Positions 1-6,593 of a DNA stretch of 7,286 bases are shown piece by piece. The stretch is from JBHIDQ01 sp046760155 (GTDB taxonomy: Bacteria; Chloroflexota; Dehalococcoidia; Dehalococcoidales; RBG-16-60-22). The notes under the pieces are model-generated. The model had not been told where the DNA came from. It saw only the letters and a list, made by a program, of their open reading frames with translations, and did no database searches. The stretch's first letter is position 1. Each line of letters opens with the position of its first letter. The stretch covers positions 1 through 7,286 of the forward strand of contig JBHIDQ010000071.1 in assembly GCA_046760155.1 (NCBI GenBank), read 5' to 3'. The translations under genes were made by a program, and so were the position numbers.

Positions 1-1
1 T

Positions 2-1636
2 GCCGAGCGGGTTTTTGCGCCTTGGGTAGATATGGCCGCCGCCATGCGGGCGAAAGACATCCCCCTGTTTAGCCTTGAATCCAGACACCCGCTGAAAGAT
101 TTTGATGTTATTGGTTTTTCATTGGGCTACGAACTGACCTATACCAATGTCTTGAACATGCTGCAACTGGCGCAAATACCCGTCCTCGCCACAGAGAGAG
201 ATGACTCCTACCCGGTAATCATCGCTGGCGGTAGTTGCGTCCTTAATCCAGAGCCAATGACTGACTTTATTGACATCTTTGTCATTGGTGATGGAGAAGA
301 GGTATTACTTGATTTTCTGGGAAGTTTCCGTAAATGGAAGGAGACGGGCAAAGCAGCCTCCAAAAAAGAACTATTCCGCCAAGTGGCAGCTATCCCAGGC
401 ATCTATGTGCCCAGCCTATATCAAGTGGCATATCAGGCTGATGGTTTACCGAAAAGTTTTACCCCCACTGTAGCCGAAGCCAAACCTAACATTCGACGGC
501 GGCTAGTAACCAAGCTGCCACCCCCGGTGACCAGACCAGTAGTCCCCTATATTGAGGTTGTCCATGACCGAGGTGCCATCGAGATTCAGCGGGGCTGCAG
601 TCGTGGCTGCCGCTTTTGCCAGGCAGGTATTATCTATCGCCCGGTACGTGAGCGCCCCAAGGAGGAAGTGTTGCCGACAGCGGGAGAACTTATTCGCCAC
701 TGCGGCTATGACGAAGTCTCCCTGGTCTCACTAAATACTAGTGACTACGCTGGCATTGATGAGCTGGTGACCAGCCTAGCGCAACATTACCCTAATCTTG
801 CCTTATCACTACCCAGCCTTCGCATCGGGAGTTTTTCGGTACGATTGATGAGCTCCCTTCCCGCCCGCAGCAAGACAGGACTAACCTTTGCTCCCGAGGC
901 AGGCAGTGAAAGACTACGAAAAATTATTAATAAGAACACCTCTGAAGACGAACTGCTGGAAACGGCCGCCATTGCCTTTGACCGGGGCTGGACCAGTCTC
1001 AAGCTATATTTCATGCTCGGCTTGCCCACCGAAACTGATGACGATGTCGAGGGTATTATTCAACTAGTCAATAAGGTCCGCTCACTGGGCAGAAAGATTA
1101 GTGACCGAACACCTCAGTTAAGAATCAGTGCCTCAACTTTTGTGCCCAAACCGCATACTCCTTTTCAGTGGGTAGCCCAGGAAGACGAGCCACAGCTGAA
1201 CGCTAAGCATGAACTTCTGAAGCAAGGGTTACGCCGGCGAGGAACGAAACTATCCTGGCCAGACCCAAAGCTAAGCTTGCTGGAGGCAGCACTGTCGCGG
1301 GGAGACAGAAGGTTGGGTAAAGTGATTTACCGCGCCTGGAAACTGGGCTCAATCTTCGACGCCTGGAATGAACACTTTAATTATGAAAACTGGCGCCGTG
1401 CCTTTGCTGAAAGCAGACTTGAACCCAGCTTTTATGCCCAGCGCCAACGTGCTCTGGATGAACTGCTACCTTGGGCTCATATTAATGTGGGTGTAACGCC
1501 AGCTTTCCTGAAACGAGAATTCCAGCGGGCAATGAAAGGCGGTGAAACCCCTGACTGTCGCCATAACTCCTGTAATGTTTGCGGACTTCAGGGCTGGCAT
1601 CCAGATTGCCGCCAAAAGCACCAGGCCAAAGGCTAA
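2..1636 (+). CDS. B12-binding-type radical SAM protein (TIGR03960-like), 5'-truncated by window edge
   Basis: Probable radical SAM enzyme of the family with an N-terminal cobalamin-binding-like Rossmann region; its substrate is not known to me. The frame is open from base 2, and codons before the ATG at 32 read AERVFAPWVD, which fits the family, so that ATG is internal and the true start lies off the window. The visible part is 544 residues. Numbering from base 2, residues about 30-110 form the Rossmann-like region (GFSLGYELTYTN, GGSCVLNPEP, IGDGEE). The radical SAM cluster motif CxxxCxxC is Cys199, Cys203 and Cys206 (codons 596, 608, 617), followed by a TIM-barrel stretch to about residue 400 that includes FAPEAGSERLRKIINKN. 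The C-terminus has four more cysteines (519, 524, 527, 536), which could bind zinc or a second Fe-S cluster. I see no DxHxxG cobalamin motif in the visible part. The gene converges on the SDR gene with a 4-nt overlap. Confidence 0.9.
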   Translation, partial: AERVFAPWVDMAAAMRAKDIPLFSLESRHPLKDFDVIGFSLGYELTYTNVLNMLQLAQIPVLATERDDSYPVIIAGGSCVLNPEPMTDFIDIFVIGDGEEVLLDFLGSFRKWKETGKAASKKELFRQVAAIPGIYVPSLYQVAYQADGLPKSFTPTVAEAKPNIRRRLVTKLPPPVTRPVVPYIEVVHDRGAIEIQRGCSRGCRFCQAGIIYRPVRERPKEEVLPTAGELIRHCGYDEVSLVSLNTSDYAGIDELVTSLAQHYPNLALSLPSLRIGSFSVRLMSSLPARSKTGLTFAPEAGSERLRKIINKNTSEDELLETAAIAFDRGWTSLKLYFMLGLPTETDDDVEGIIQLVNKVRSLGRKISDRTPQLRISASTFVPKPHTPFQWVAQEDEPQLNAKHELLKQGLRRRGTKLSWPDPKLSLLEAALSRGDRRLGKVIYRAWKLGSIFDAWNEHFNYENWRRAFAESRLEPSFYAQRQRALDELLPWAHINVGVTPAFLKREFQRAMKGGETPDCRHNSCNVCGLQGWHPDCRQKHQAKG

Positions 1637-2400
1637 TCTGTTGAGATGCCGCCATCAGCCACCAGAGTATGTCCGGTAACATAACTGGAAGCATCGGAGG
1701 CCAAAAATAAAGCTACATTGGCCATCTCTTCTACCGTAGCCCAACGCCCCATCGGTATCGTAGCGTCAATCTCTTCACGGGCCTTAGGGTTACTATACAA
1801 GGGCTCGGTTAGCTCTGTTCTGACCCAACCCGGAGCGATGGCATTAACTCGGATATTGTATTTAGCTAACTCTAAAGCCAGTACCCGGGTAAGCATGATA
1901 ACGCCTGACTTAGAAACACTGTAACTAACTCTCCCTGGCGCCGCCACGATACCTCTCATTGACGCAGTGCTGATAATATTGCCCCTTTTCTGGTCCATCA
2001 TTATTTTACTCACTACCCGAGAGCAAAGGAAAAAGCTCTTGAGGTTGGTATCCATAACGTTGTCCCAATCCTCTTCACTGTGCTCAGTTACCGATGCCCG
2101 GAGGACAGTACCAACGTTATTGACCAGAATATCAATAACGCCAAATTCGTCCATCGTCCGCTGCACCAAATTATCCACCGCTGCTTTCTGCGTGACATCG
2201 CCGAGAACGGCTACGGAACGCCGCCCGAGCCCACGAATTTCCTCAGCCGCCGGCTCCAGCTTGCCGTCTGTGTCTCGACTGCAAACAACCACATCAGCCC
2301 CAGCCTCAGCAAAAGTCAAGGCAATTGCTTTCCCTATCCCCCGTGAGCCCCCGGTGACAATGGCAACTTTACCGGCTAAAGATAAACTGGGTAAGCTCAT
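1633..2400 (-). CDS. Short-chain dehydrogenase/reductase (classical SDR, FabG-like)
   Basis: NAD(P)-dependent cytosolic oxidoreductase of 255 residues, the usual length for a classical SDR. All family motifs are intact: the cofactor loop TGGSRGIG (residues 16-23), Asp68-Val69 for the adenine ring, NNVG (94-97, a variant of NNAG), catalytic Asn119, Ser147, Tyr160 and Lys164 in YSVSK, and the PGWVRTEL segment after the active site. Ser41-Arg42 at the end of the second beta strand suggests a preference for NADPH. The substrate cannot be told from sequence: 3-oxoacyl-ACP reductase, gluconate 5-dehydrogenase and other sugar or alcohol dehydrogenases share this pattern. No other fatty-acid synthesis gene is present, so I do not call it fabG. 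The start is fixed by a strong Shine-Dalgarno inside the end of gyrA, and ATG overlaps the gyrA stop in TAATG, so it is the last gene of the TPR-gyrA-SDR operon and probably translationally coupled. Confidence 0.93.
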   Translation of the reverse strand: MSLPSLSLAGKVAIVTGGSRGIGKAIALTFAEAGADVVVCSRDTDGKLEPAAEEIRGLGRRSVAVLGDVTQKAAVDNLVQRTMDEFGVIDILVNNVGTVLRASVTEHSEEDWDNVMDTNLKSFFLCSRVVSKIMMDQKRGNIISTASMRGIVAAPGRVSYSVSKSGVIMLTRVLALELAKYNIRVNAIAPGWVRTELTEPLYSNPKAREEIDATIPMGRWATVEEMANVALFLASDASSYVTGHTLVADGGISTD

Positions 2401-4883
2401 TATTTAGCCTCCTTCTTATTTTTGTCACCACCCTTATCTTTTTCTCCGGCAAAGGAAGCCACCGCCACTACCTCATCGCCAGCATCAAGCTTCATCAGCC
2501 TCACCCCCTGGGTGCTTCTTCCCTGAATGGTAATACCCTGCCTGGGGTCTTTTTCCTTCACCGGAGTACGGGTAACAATGCCAGCCGCCGATATGATCAT
2601 CACCTGGTCAGAGAGAGAAACCACTCTGGACGCGGCCACCTCACCGGTCTTGGTCTCAATTCTGAAAGTCCTTACCCCACCACCGGCGCGGTGCTGCCGC
2701 GGGTACTGTGTAATTGGGGTGAGCTTACCGAAGCCACCACTAGTTACCACTAACAAGTAAGCATCTGCCTCAGCTTTATCCATACTAACCACACGGTCAC
2801 CAGACGCCAAGCGAATAGCACGTACCCCACCACTGGTTCTGGAGCTAGCTCTTAGACTAGCGACAGCAAACTTGATCGACTGCCCTTTTTGAGTGACCAA
2901 GATGACATCATTCCGGTCAGTAGCTAAACAGGCGGCGACAAGCTCATCGCCTTCGGCTAAATCCATGGCAATAAGTCCGCTACTCCGTACGGAAGCAAAG
3001 TTCTCCACCGCCGTCTTCTTGATTTCTCCCTGAATAGTCGCCATCAACAGACAGGTGTCCGACGAAAAATCAGTCACCGCCACCATAGCCGTCACCCTCT
3101 CTCCCTCAGTGACCGGGAACAAATTAACCACCGCCGTCCCTTTCGCCACCCGGGAGCTATCGGCGGGGATTTCATGGCACTTGAGGCTAAAGACCTTACC
3201 CCGGTTAGAAAAGAAAAACAGGATATCATGGGTATCCGCCACCGTCAGTAGCCTCACCGGGTCACCTTCCCTGGTCACCATACCAATAATACCCTTACCC
3301 CCACGATGCTGTGGTGTGTAGAGACGGGCGGGTACCCTTTTGACATATCCCCGGTTGCTGAGCGTCACCACCATTCGCTGATGGGGAATCAGGTCTTCCT
3401 CACGAAATTGAATTTCTCCCTGCTCAGCGATCTCAGTCCGCCGCGGGTCACCGTATTTTGCTTTCAAGTTGGTCACTTCTCCCTTAATCAAGAGAAGCAT
3501 GCGCCTCGGGTTAGCCAGCAGGTCTTCAAGATAAGAAATTGTTTTCAATACCTCAGCGTACTCATCAAGTATCTTTTGCCGCTCCAGGTTAGCCAAGCGG
3601 CGTAATTGCATATCAAGAATGGCCTGCGCCTGAATCTGGGTCAAGCCAAAATCAGTCATAAGGCTTTGGCGAGCAACTTCCGCCGTTTCCGACTTTCGGA
3701 TGGTGGCAATTACCTTATCGATATTGTCCAGAGCAATCTTTAAACCTTCCAGAATATGGGCTCTCGCCTTAGCCTCTTTCAGTTCAAATCTCGAGCGCCG
3801 CGTGATAACCTCGTGGCGGAAATCAACATAATATTGCAGGGCTTCTTTCAGGCTAATTACCCTGGGTTGACCATCAACCAGAGCCAGCATGTTGGCGAAG
3901 AAAGCAGACTGCATGGCAGTATATTTATACAGGTTGTTGAGCACCTGCTCCGGTTGCGCCTCTCGCCTTAGCTCAATGACAATGCGCATACCATGGCGGT
4001 CTGACTCATCACGCAGTTCACTGATACCACTAATCTTCTTATCCTTGACCAGCTCAGCCATAGTCTCGATCAGGTCAGCCTTGTTCGTCTGATAAGGAAG
4101 CTCAGTAACCACGATTTGATTACGTCCGGTGCGGGTGATACTTTCGATGCGAGCTTTTGCCCGAACGACTACTTTACCGTGTCCGGTAGCATAGGCACTC
4201 TTAATTCCTTCCTGCCCCTGGATAATGCCCGCCGTGGGAAAATCAGGCCCCTTGATAAACTGGGTAAGCTCGTCAATGGTCGCTCCAGGATTATCAATGA
4301 GATAAGAAATGGCATCACACACCTCGCCGAGATTATGGGGAGGGATATTGGTCGCCATGCCAACGGCAATTCCAGAGCTGCCATTAAGTAGTAAGTTCGG
4401 CAGTTGGGTGGGCAGAACTCTAGGCTCTCGGAGACTGTCGTCAAAGTTGGGCATGAAGGCCACGGTATCTTTCTCAATATCAACCAGCATCTCTCCGGCA
4501 ATCCTAGCTAGACGGGCCTCGGTATAACGCATCGCCGCCGGAGGGTCATTATCCACGCTACCAAAGTTGCCCTGCCCATCAACCAGTGGATAACGCATTG
4601 AGAAGTCCTGTGCCATGCGCACCATGGCGTCATAAACCGAGGTATCACCATGAGGATGGTACTTACCTAACACCTCACCAACAATACGGGCACTCTTACG
4701 ATGAGCACTGGCATGAGTCAGCCCCATGTCATTCATCGCATAGAGAATACGCCGATGCACTGGCTTTAGTCCATCCCGCACATCGGGTAGTGCCCGGGAA
4801 ACGATGACACTCATCGCATAGTCAAGATAAGAGCTCCGCATTTCATCTTCTATTTTTGTCGGCTTAACTGTTCCTAAGACCAT
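2400..4883 (-). CDS. gyrA: DNA gyrase subunit A
   Basis: Catalytic DNA-cleaving subunit of the type IIA topoisomerase that introduces negative supercoils with GyrB, which is not in this window. The protein has 827 residues, normal for GyrA. The N-terminal [19 protein letters not shown] and [18 protein letters not shown] stretches are canonical. The active-site pair is Arg119-Tyr120 in [10 protein letters not shown], and Ile172 matches the DNA-intercalating isoleucine. In the quinolone-determining region [10 protein letters not shown], Thr81 and Asp85 match E. coli Ser83 and Asp87, so no typical resistance change is seen. The breakage-reunion domain runs to about residue 490, and the beta-pinwheel domain follows. 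A GyrA box QHRGGKG at 525-531 marks it as gyrase rather than ParC. The tail is lysine-rich (about the last 14 residues). The ATG at 4883 is the only usable start, since an in-frame TAG (the TPR gene's stop) lies six codons upstream. The Shine-Dalgarno AAGGA is unusually close, 2 nt from ATG. Confidence 0.98.
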   Translation of the reverse strand: MVLGTVKPTKIEDEMRSSYLDYAMSVIVSRALPDVRDGLKPVHRRILYAMNDMGLTHASAHRKSARIVGEVLGKYHPHGDTSVYDAMVRMAQDFSMRYPLVDGQGNFGSVDNDPPAAMRYTEARLARIAGEMLVDIEKDTVAFMPNFDDSLREPRVLPTQLPNLLLNGSSGIAVGMATNIPPHNLGEVCDAISYLIDNPGATIDELTQFIKGPDFPTAGIIQGQEGIKSAYATGHGKVVVRAKARIESITRTGRNQIVVTELPYQTNKADLIETMAELVKDKKISGISELRDESDRHGMRIVIELRREAQPEQVLNNLYKYTAMQSAFFANMLALVDGQPRVISLKEALQYYVDFRHEVITRRSRFELKEAKARAHILEGLKIALDNIDKVIATIRKSETAEVARQSLMTDFGLTQIQAQAILDMQLRRLANLERQKILDEYAEVLKTISYLEDLLANPRRMLLLIKGEVTNLKAKYGDPRRTEIAEQGEIQFREEDLIPHQRMVVTLSNRGYVKRVPARLYTPQHRGGKGIIGMVTREGDPVRLLTVADTHDILFFFSNRGKVFSLKCHEIPADSSRVAKGTAVVNLFPVTEGERVTAMVAVTDFSSDTCLLMATIQGEIKKTAVENFASVRSSGLIAMDLAEGDELVAACLATDRNDVILVTQKGQSIKFAVASLRASSRTSGGVRAIRLASGDRVVSMDKAEADAYLLVVTSGGFGKLTPITQYPRQHRAGGGVRTFRIETKTGEVAASRVVSLSDQVMIISAAGIVTRTPVKEKDPRQGITIQGRSTQGVRLMKLDAGDEVVAVASFAGEKDKGGDKNKKEAK
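2408..2414 (-). promoter_or_regulatory. Shine-Dalgarno for the SDR gene, embedded in gyrA codons
   Basis: On the minus strand AAGGAGG lies in the last Lys-Glu-Ala codons of gyrA, 7 nt before the SDR ATG at 2400. It is a near-perfect complement to the 16S rRNA tail at standard spacing. It supports the SDR start and efficient translation of the downstream gene despite the overlap. Confidence 0.8.
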
Positions 4884-4898
4884 ATTCCTTCTAACCCC

Positions 4899-5717
4899 CT
4901 ATTCTTCATCACTCGCCGTTTCATCACCAAGGTCGGCCGGCTCCTCAGGCAATACCTCTATTTCCTCACCACCGATTATGGTATAGCCGGACTCTTCTGG
5001 CATTATCTCCTCATACTCTGACTCCAGCTTGAACACTTTCTCATCAACGTAAGGTCGGAACTCTTCCACACCCTTGGAAGGGAAAGAAAGACGTCCAACC
5101 TGACTCGGATCCTGATACACTTCTCGAATAATAACCGTCATCGCTTCTTCGGTTGAGCTGACCACGGCCGCGGAATACTTGTTGCCTCCCTCCATTAATT
5201 TGATTAGTCGCTGCCCATGCCTAGGCTCAATCTGCCCCAGATACTCCCCACGACTACCTTCCACGATTAAACTGGGGCCGTCTATCTTCAAATATACCTC
5301 ATCGCCAGCTACCAGCCTCGCCCGTACCTCCGTTGGTGCCAAGTGATAGAGGTTAACCACCCCGGCTTTGCCTATTTCCTCAATAAAGCGTTGCGGTTCA
5401 ACCTTACGAGACTCAGCCTCAGCAGTAACTGCCGCCTCACCCAAGTAACTTAAACGTTGCAGATTTTTCTTGGCAATGGTATTAAACGAGTCAAGCTCTA
5501 AAGTTCGGCGGTAAGCTTCCCTTGCCTGTGAATACTCCCCCAGCTCCATATAAGCCCTACCTAAGCGATTATAGGCATCAACATCTCGAGGAAAGTTCTC
5601 GATGATGACTTTATTGGCCGCAATCGCCTCCCGCCAGCGACCCTGCATCGCCAGGTCTATGGCTTGCTTACTGCGCTGCCGTTTTAGTCTCGCCAGTCTT
5701 TCTTCTTGATAAGTCAT
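4899..5717 (-). CDS. TPR protein with a HIRAN-like middle domain and acidic tail
   Basis: Probable cytoplasmic protein of 272 residues with no signal peptide or membrane segment; function unknown. Residues about 12-45 and 46-79 are two TPR repeats, the second very clear (DAYNRLGRAYMELGEYSQA), usually a protein-binding surface. A basic N-terminus (RLARLKRQRSKQ) precedes them. Residues about 131-199 look like a small beta domain: GDEVYLKIDGPSLIVEG, then GEYLGQIEP, then LIKLMEGGNKYSAAVV and VIIRE. The order of hydrophobic strands around a G-x-x-LG-x-I turn resembles HIRAN domains, but this is my inference by eye. The last 35 or so residues are strongly acidic. An AAGG Shine-Dalgarno 6 nt before ATG supports the start. 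It is first in the operon and ends 15 nt before gyrA, so it is produced together with GyrA; a role linked to DNA topology is possible but unproven. Confidence 0.88.
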   Translation of the reverse strand: MTYQEERLARLKRQRSKQAIDLAMQGRWREAIAANKVIIENFPRDVDAYNRLGRAYMELGEYSQAREAYRRTLELDSFNTIAKKNLQRLSYLGEAAVTAEAESRKVEPQRFIEEIGKAGVVNLYHLAPTEVRARLVAGDEVYLKIDGPSLIVEGSRGEYLGQIEPRHGQRLIKLMEGGNKYSAAVVSSTEEAMTVIIREVYQDPSQVGRLSFPSKGVEEFRPYVDEKVFKLESEYEEIMPEESGYTIIGGEEIEVLPEEPADLGDETASDEE

Positions 5718-5753
5718 TATCTACCTTAAAGTTAAACCCAATTTTGAATATAT

Positions 5754-5782
5754 ATTCTACTCTAACCAAAACAACTAAACAA
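5754..5782 (-). promoter_or_regulatory. Candidate promoter of the TPR-gyrA-SDR operon
   Basis: On the minus strand TTGTTT (5782-5777) and TAGAAT (5759-5754) are separated by 17 nt. The -10 box matches the sigma-70 consensus at five of six bases and the -35 at only three. The expected transcript would start near 5747, leaving a leader of about 30 nt before the ATG at 5717. The region is AT-rich, so other -10-like hexamers occur nearby and the exact boxes are uncertain. Confidence 0.4.
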
Positions 5783-5796
5783 GGGGGTAAAATAAA

Positions 5797-5837
5797 AATT
5801 TTAGCTTTGACAAATTTAGTTAAATGTGGCTAAAATT
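5797..5837. repeat. 9-bp perfect inverted repeat around the NFU promoter (possible operator)
   Basis: AATTTTAGC at 5797-5805 is mirrored by GCTAAAATT at 5829-5837, with 23 nt between. The arms sit just upstream of the -35 box and over the -10 box, and their centres are 32 bp apart, about three helical turns. This is a reasonable layout for a repressor site or a looped dimer site. In such AT-rich DNA a 9-bp match can also arise by chance, so the operator role is only a guess. Confidence 0.3.
5807..5836 (+). promoter_or_regulatory. Sigma-70-type promoter of the NFU gene
   Basis: A perfect -35 TTGACA (5807-5812) and a five-of-six -10 TAAAAT (5831-5836) are separated by 18 nt. Transcription would start around 5842-5844, giving a leader of roughly 30 nt before the NFU start codon. 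This is the strongest promoter-like sequence in the window. It lies in the gap shared with the divergent TPR-gyrA operon, so the two transcription units could be co-regulated. Confidence 0.65.
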
Positions 5838-5860
5838 AAATAAATGGTTTAATTAACCGC

Positions 5861-5867
5861 AAAGGAG
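5861..5867 (+). promoter_or_regulatory. Shine-Dalgarno that chooses the second ATG of the NFU gene
   Basis: AAAGGAG ends 2 nt before the ATG at 5870 but 5 nt before the adjacent in-frame ATG at 5873. The second spacing is closer to the usual optimum, so 5873 is the preferred start; the difference is one methionine. Confidence 0.65.
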
Positions 5868-5872
5868 ATATG

Positions 5873-6091
5873 ATGCAGGATAAAGTTGTCGAAGTACTAA
5901 ATAAAATACGACCCCAATTGATGAGAGACGGGGGCGATGTGGAACTGATTGAGGTTAATGACGGCACCGTCAAAGTAAAACTAACCGGTGCCTGTGCTGG
6001 CTGCCCTATGTCCACCATGACCTTAAAAATGGGGATTGAAAAACTCCTAAAACAGGAGGTCCCGGAAATCAAGGAAGTGGTGGCGGTTTAG
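5873..6091 (+). CDS. Stand-alone NifU C-terminal (NFU) domain protein, Fe-S cluster carrier
   Basis: Small protein of 72 residues made almost entirely of the NFU domain, which binds and hands on iron-sulfur clusters to apo-enzymes in the cytosol. The hallmark CxxC lies in ACAGCPMST, with Cys41 and Cys44 counted from the ATG at 5873. The LMRDGGDVELIEV stretch before it and the C-terminal helix IEKLLKQEVPEIKEV are typical of the domain. There is no IscU-like scaffold domain or central 2Fe-2S region, so it is a carrier rather than a full NifU. No cysteine desulfurase or SUF gene is next to it. It has its own strong promoter and appears monocistronic, since lysC converges 16 nt after its stop. 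The radical SAM enzyme in this window is one conceivable client, but any Fe-S protein of the cell would do. Confidence 0.92.
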   Translation: MQDKVVEVLNKIRPQLMRDGGDVELIEVNDGTVKVKLTGACAGCPMSTMTLKMGIEKLLKQEVPEIKEVVAV

Positions 6092-6115
6092 CCCCAAAGG
6101 CAGCCAATTATTTTT
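6081..6115 (+). terminator. Weak terminator-like hairpin and T-tract after the NFU gene
   Basis: TGGC at 6081-6084 can pair with GCCA at 6103-6106, extended by one G-C pair past a bulged A and by a short TTT/AAA pairing inside the loop. It is followed by ATTATTTTT to 6115. The stem is short and imperfect and begins before the NFU stop codon. It is the only terminator-like sequence I see between the convergent NFU and lysC genes. Confidence 0.25.
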
Positions 6116-6593
6116 CGACTTCTATTTCAAACGCCCGGTGTAAGGCACGCACCGCCTCTTTAACCTTGGCTTCATCAATAATACAGGTTATCCTTATCTC
6201 CGAGGTCGTGATTAGCTGAATATTGATATTTTTTTCACTCAGCGCTCGAAACATGCGGGCGGCATAACCAGGGGTATTCTGCATCCCGGTGCCAATAATG
6301 CTAACCATACCTAACTTGGCATCACTGACACACTCCCTAGCACCAATAGACTTGCTTATCGGTTCAACCACCTCCATTGCCCTAGCCAACTGCTCTTTAA
6401 TTACGGTAAAAGTCAGGTCAGTGATACCTTGAATACTGGCGTTCTGCACAATAGTATCGACACTGATGCCTGCCTTAGCCAGTGGTTCAAAGATAGTCGC
6501 CGCAATGCCGGGACGGTCAGGCACACCAACCACGGTTATCTTGCCCACGTTAAGGTCATGAGCGATACTTCTTACCTTATTGCGCACTTCCAT
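6108..6593 (-). CDS. Predicted internal-start product of lysC (ACT-only beta subunit)
   Basis: An ATG at 6593, in frame with lysC, follows GGAGG with exactly 7 nt between. It would yield 161 residues starting MEVRNKVRSIAHDL and holding both ACT domains but no kinase domain. Aspartate kinases of Bacillus subtilis (the lysC product) and Corynebacterium glutamicum are alpha2beta2 enzymes whose beta subunit comes from just such an in-frame internal start at the kinase/ACT boundary. The position here matches. That the site is used is inferred from the Shine-Dalgarno and the precedent; the sequence alone cannot prove it. Confidence 0.55.
   Translation of the reverse strand: MEVRNKVRSIAHDLNVGKITVVGVPDRPGIAATIFEPLAKAGISVDTIVQNASIQGITDLTFTVIKEQLARAMEVVEPISKSIGARECVSDAKLGMVSIIGTGMQNTPGYAARMFRALSEKNINIQLITTSEIRITCIIDEAKVKEAVRALHRAFEIEVEK

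Noticed and set aside
32..34. ATG at 32 as the start of the radical SAM gene
   Set aside because: The frame is open to base 2 and the earlier codons fit the family sequence, and there is no Shine-Dalgarno before this ATG; the gene is cut by the window edge.
1967..2407. Plus-strand open frame of 146 codons opposite the SDR gene
   Set aside because: It is fully antisense to a clear SDR, has a low-complexity Ser/Thr/Arg-rich translation and no recognisable domain or Shine-Dalgarno.
4169..4501. Minus-strand open frame of 110 codons in a second frame within gyrA
   Set aside because: It overlaps the conserved breakage-reunion domain in another frame and has no supporting signal.
2400..4883. parC (topoisomerase IV subunit A) instead of gyrA
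   Set aside because: A near-consensus GyrA box (QHRGGKG) and a full beta-pinwheel domain favour gyrase.
5846..5858. GGTTTAATTAACC in the NFU leader as a regulatory hairpin
   Set aside because: Only four base pairs around a five-base loop in AT-rich DNA; too weak to call a structure.
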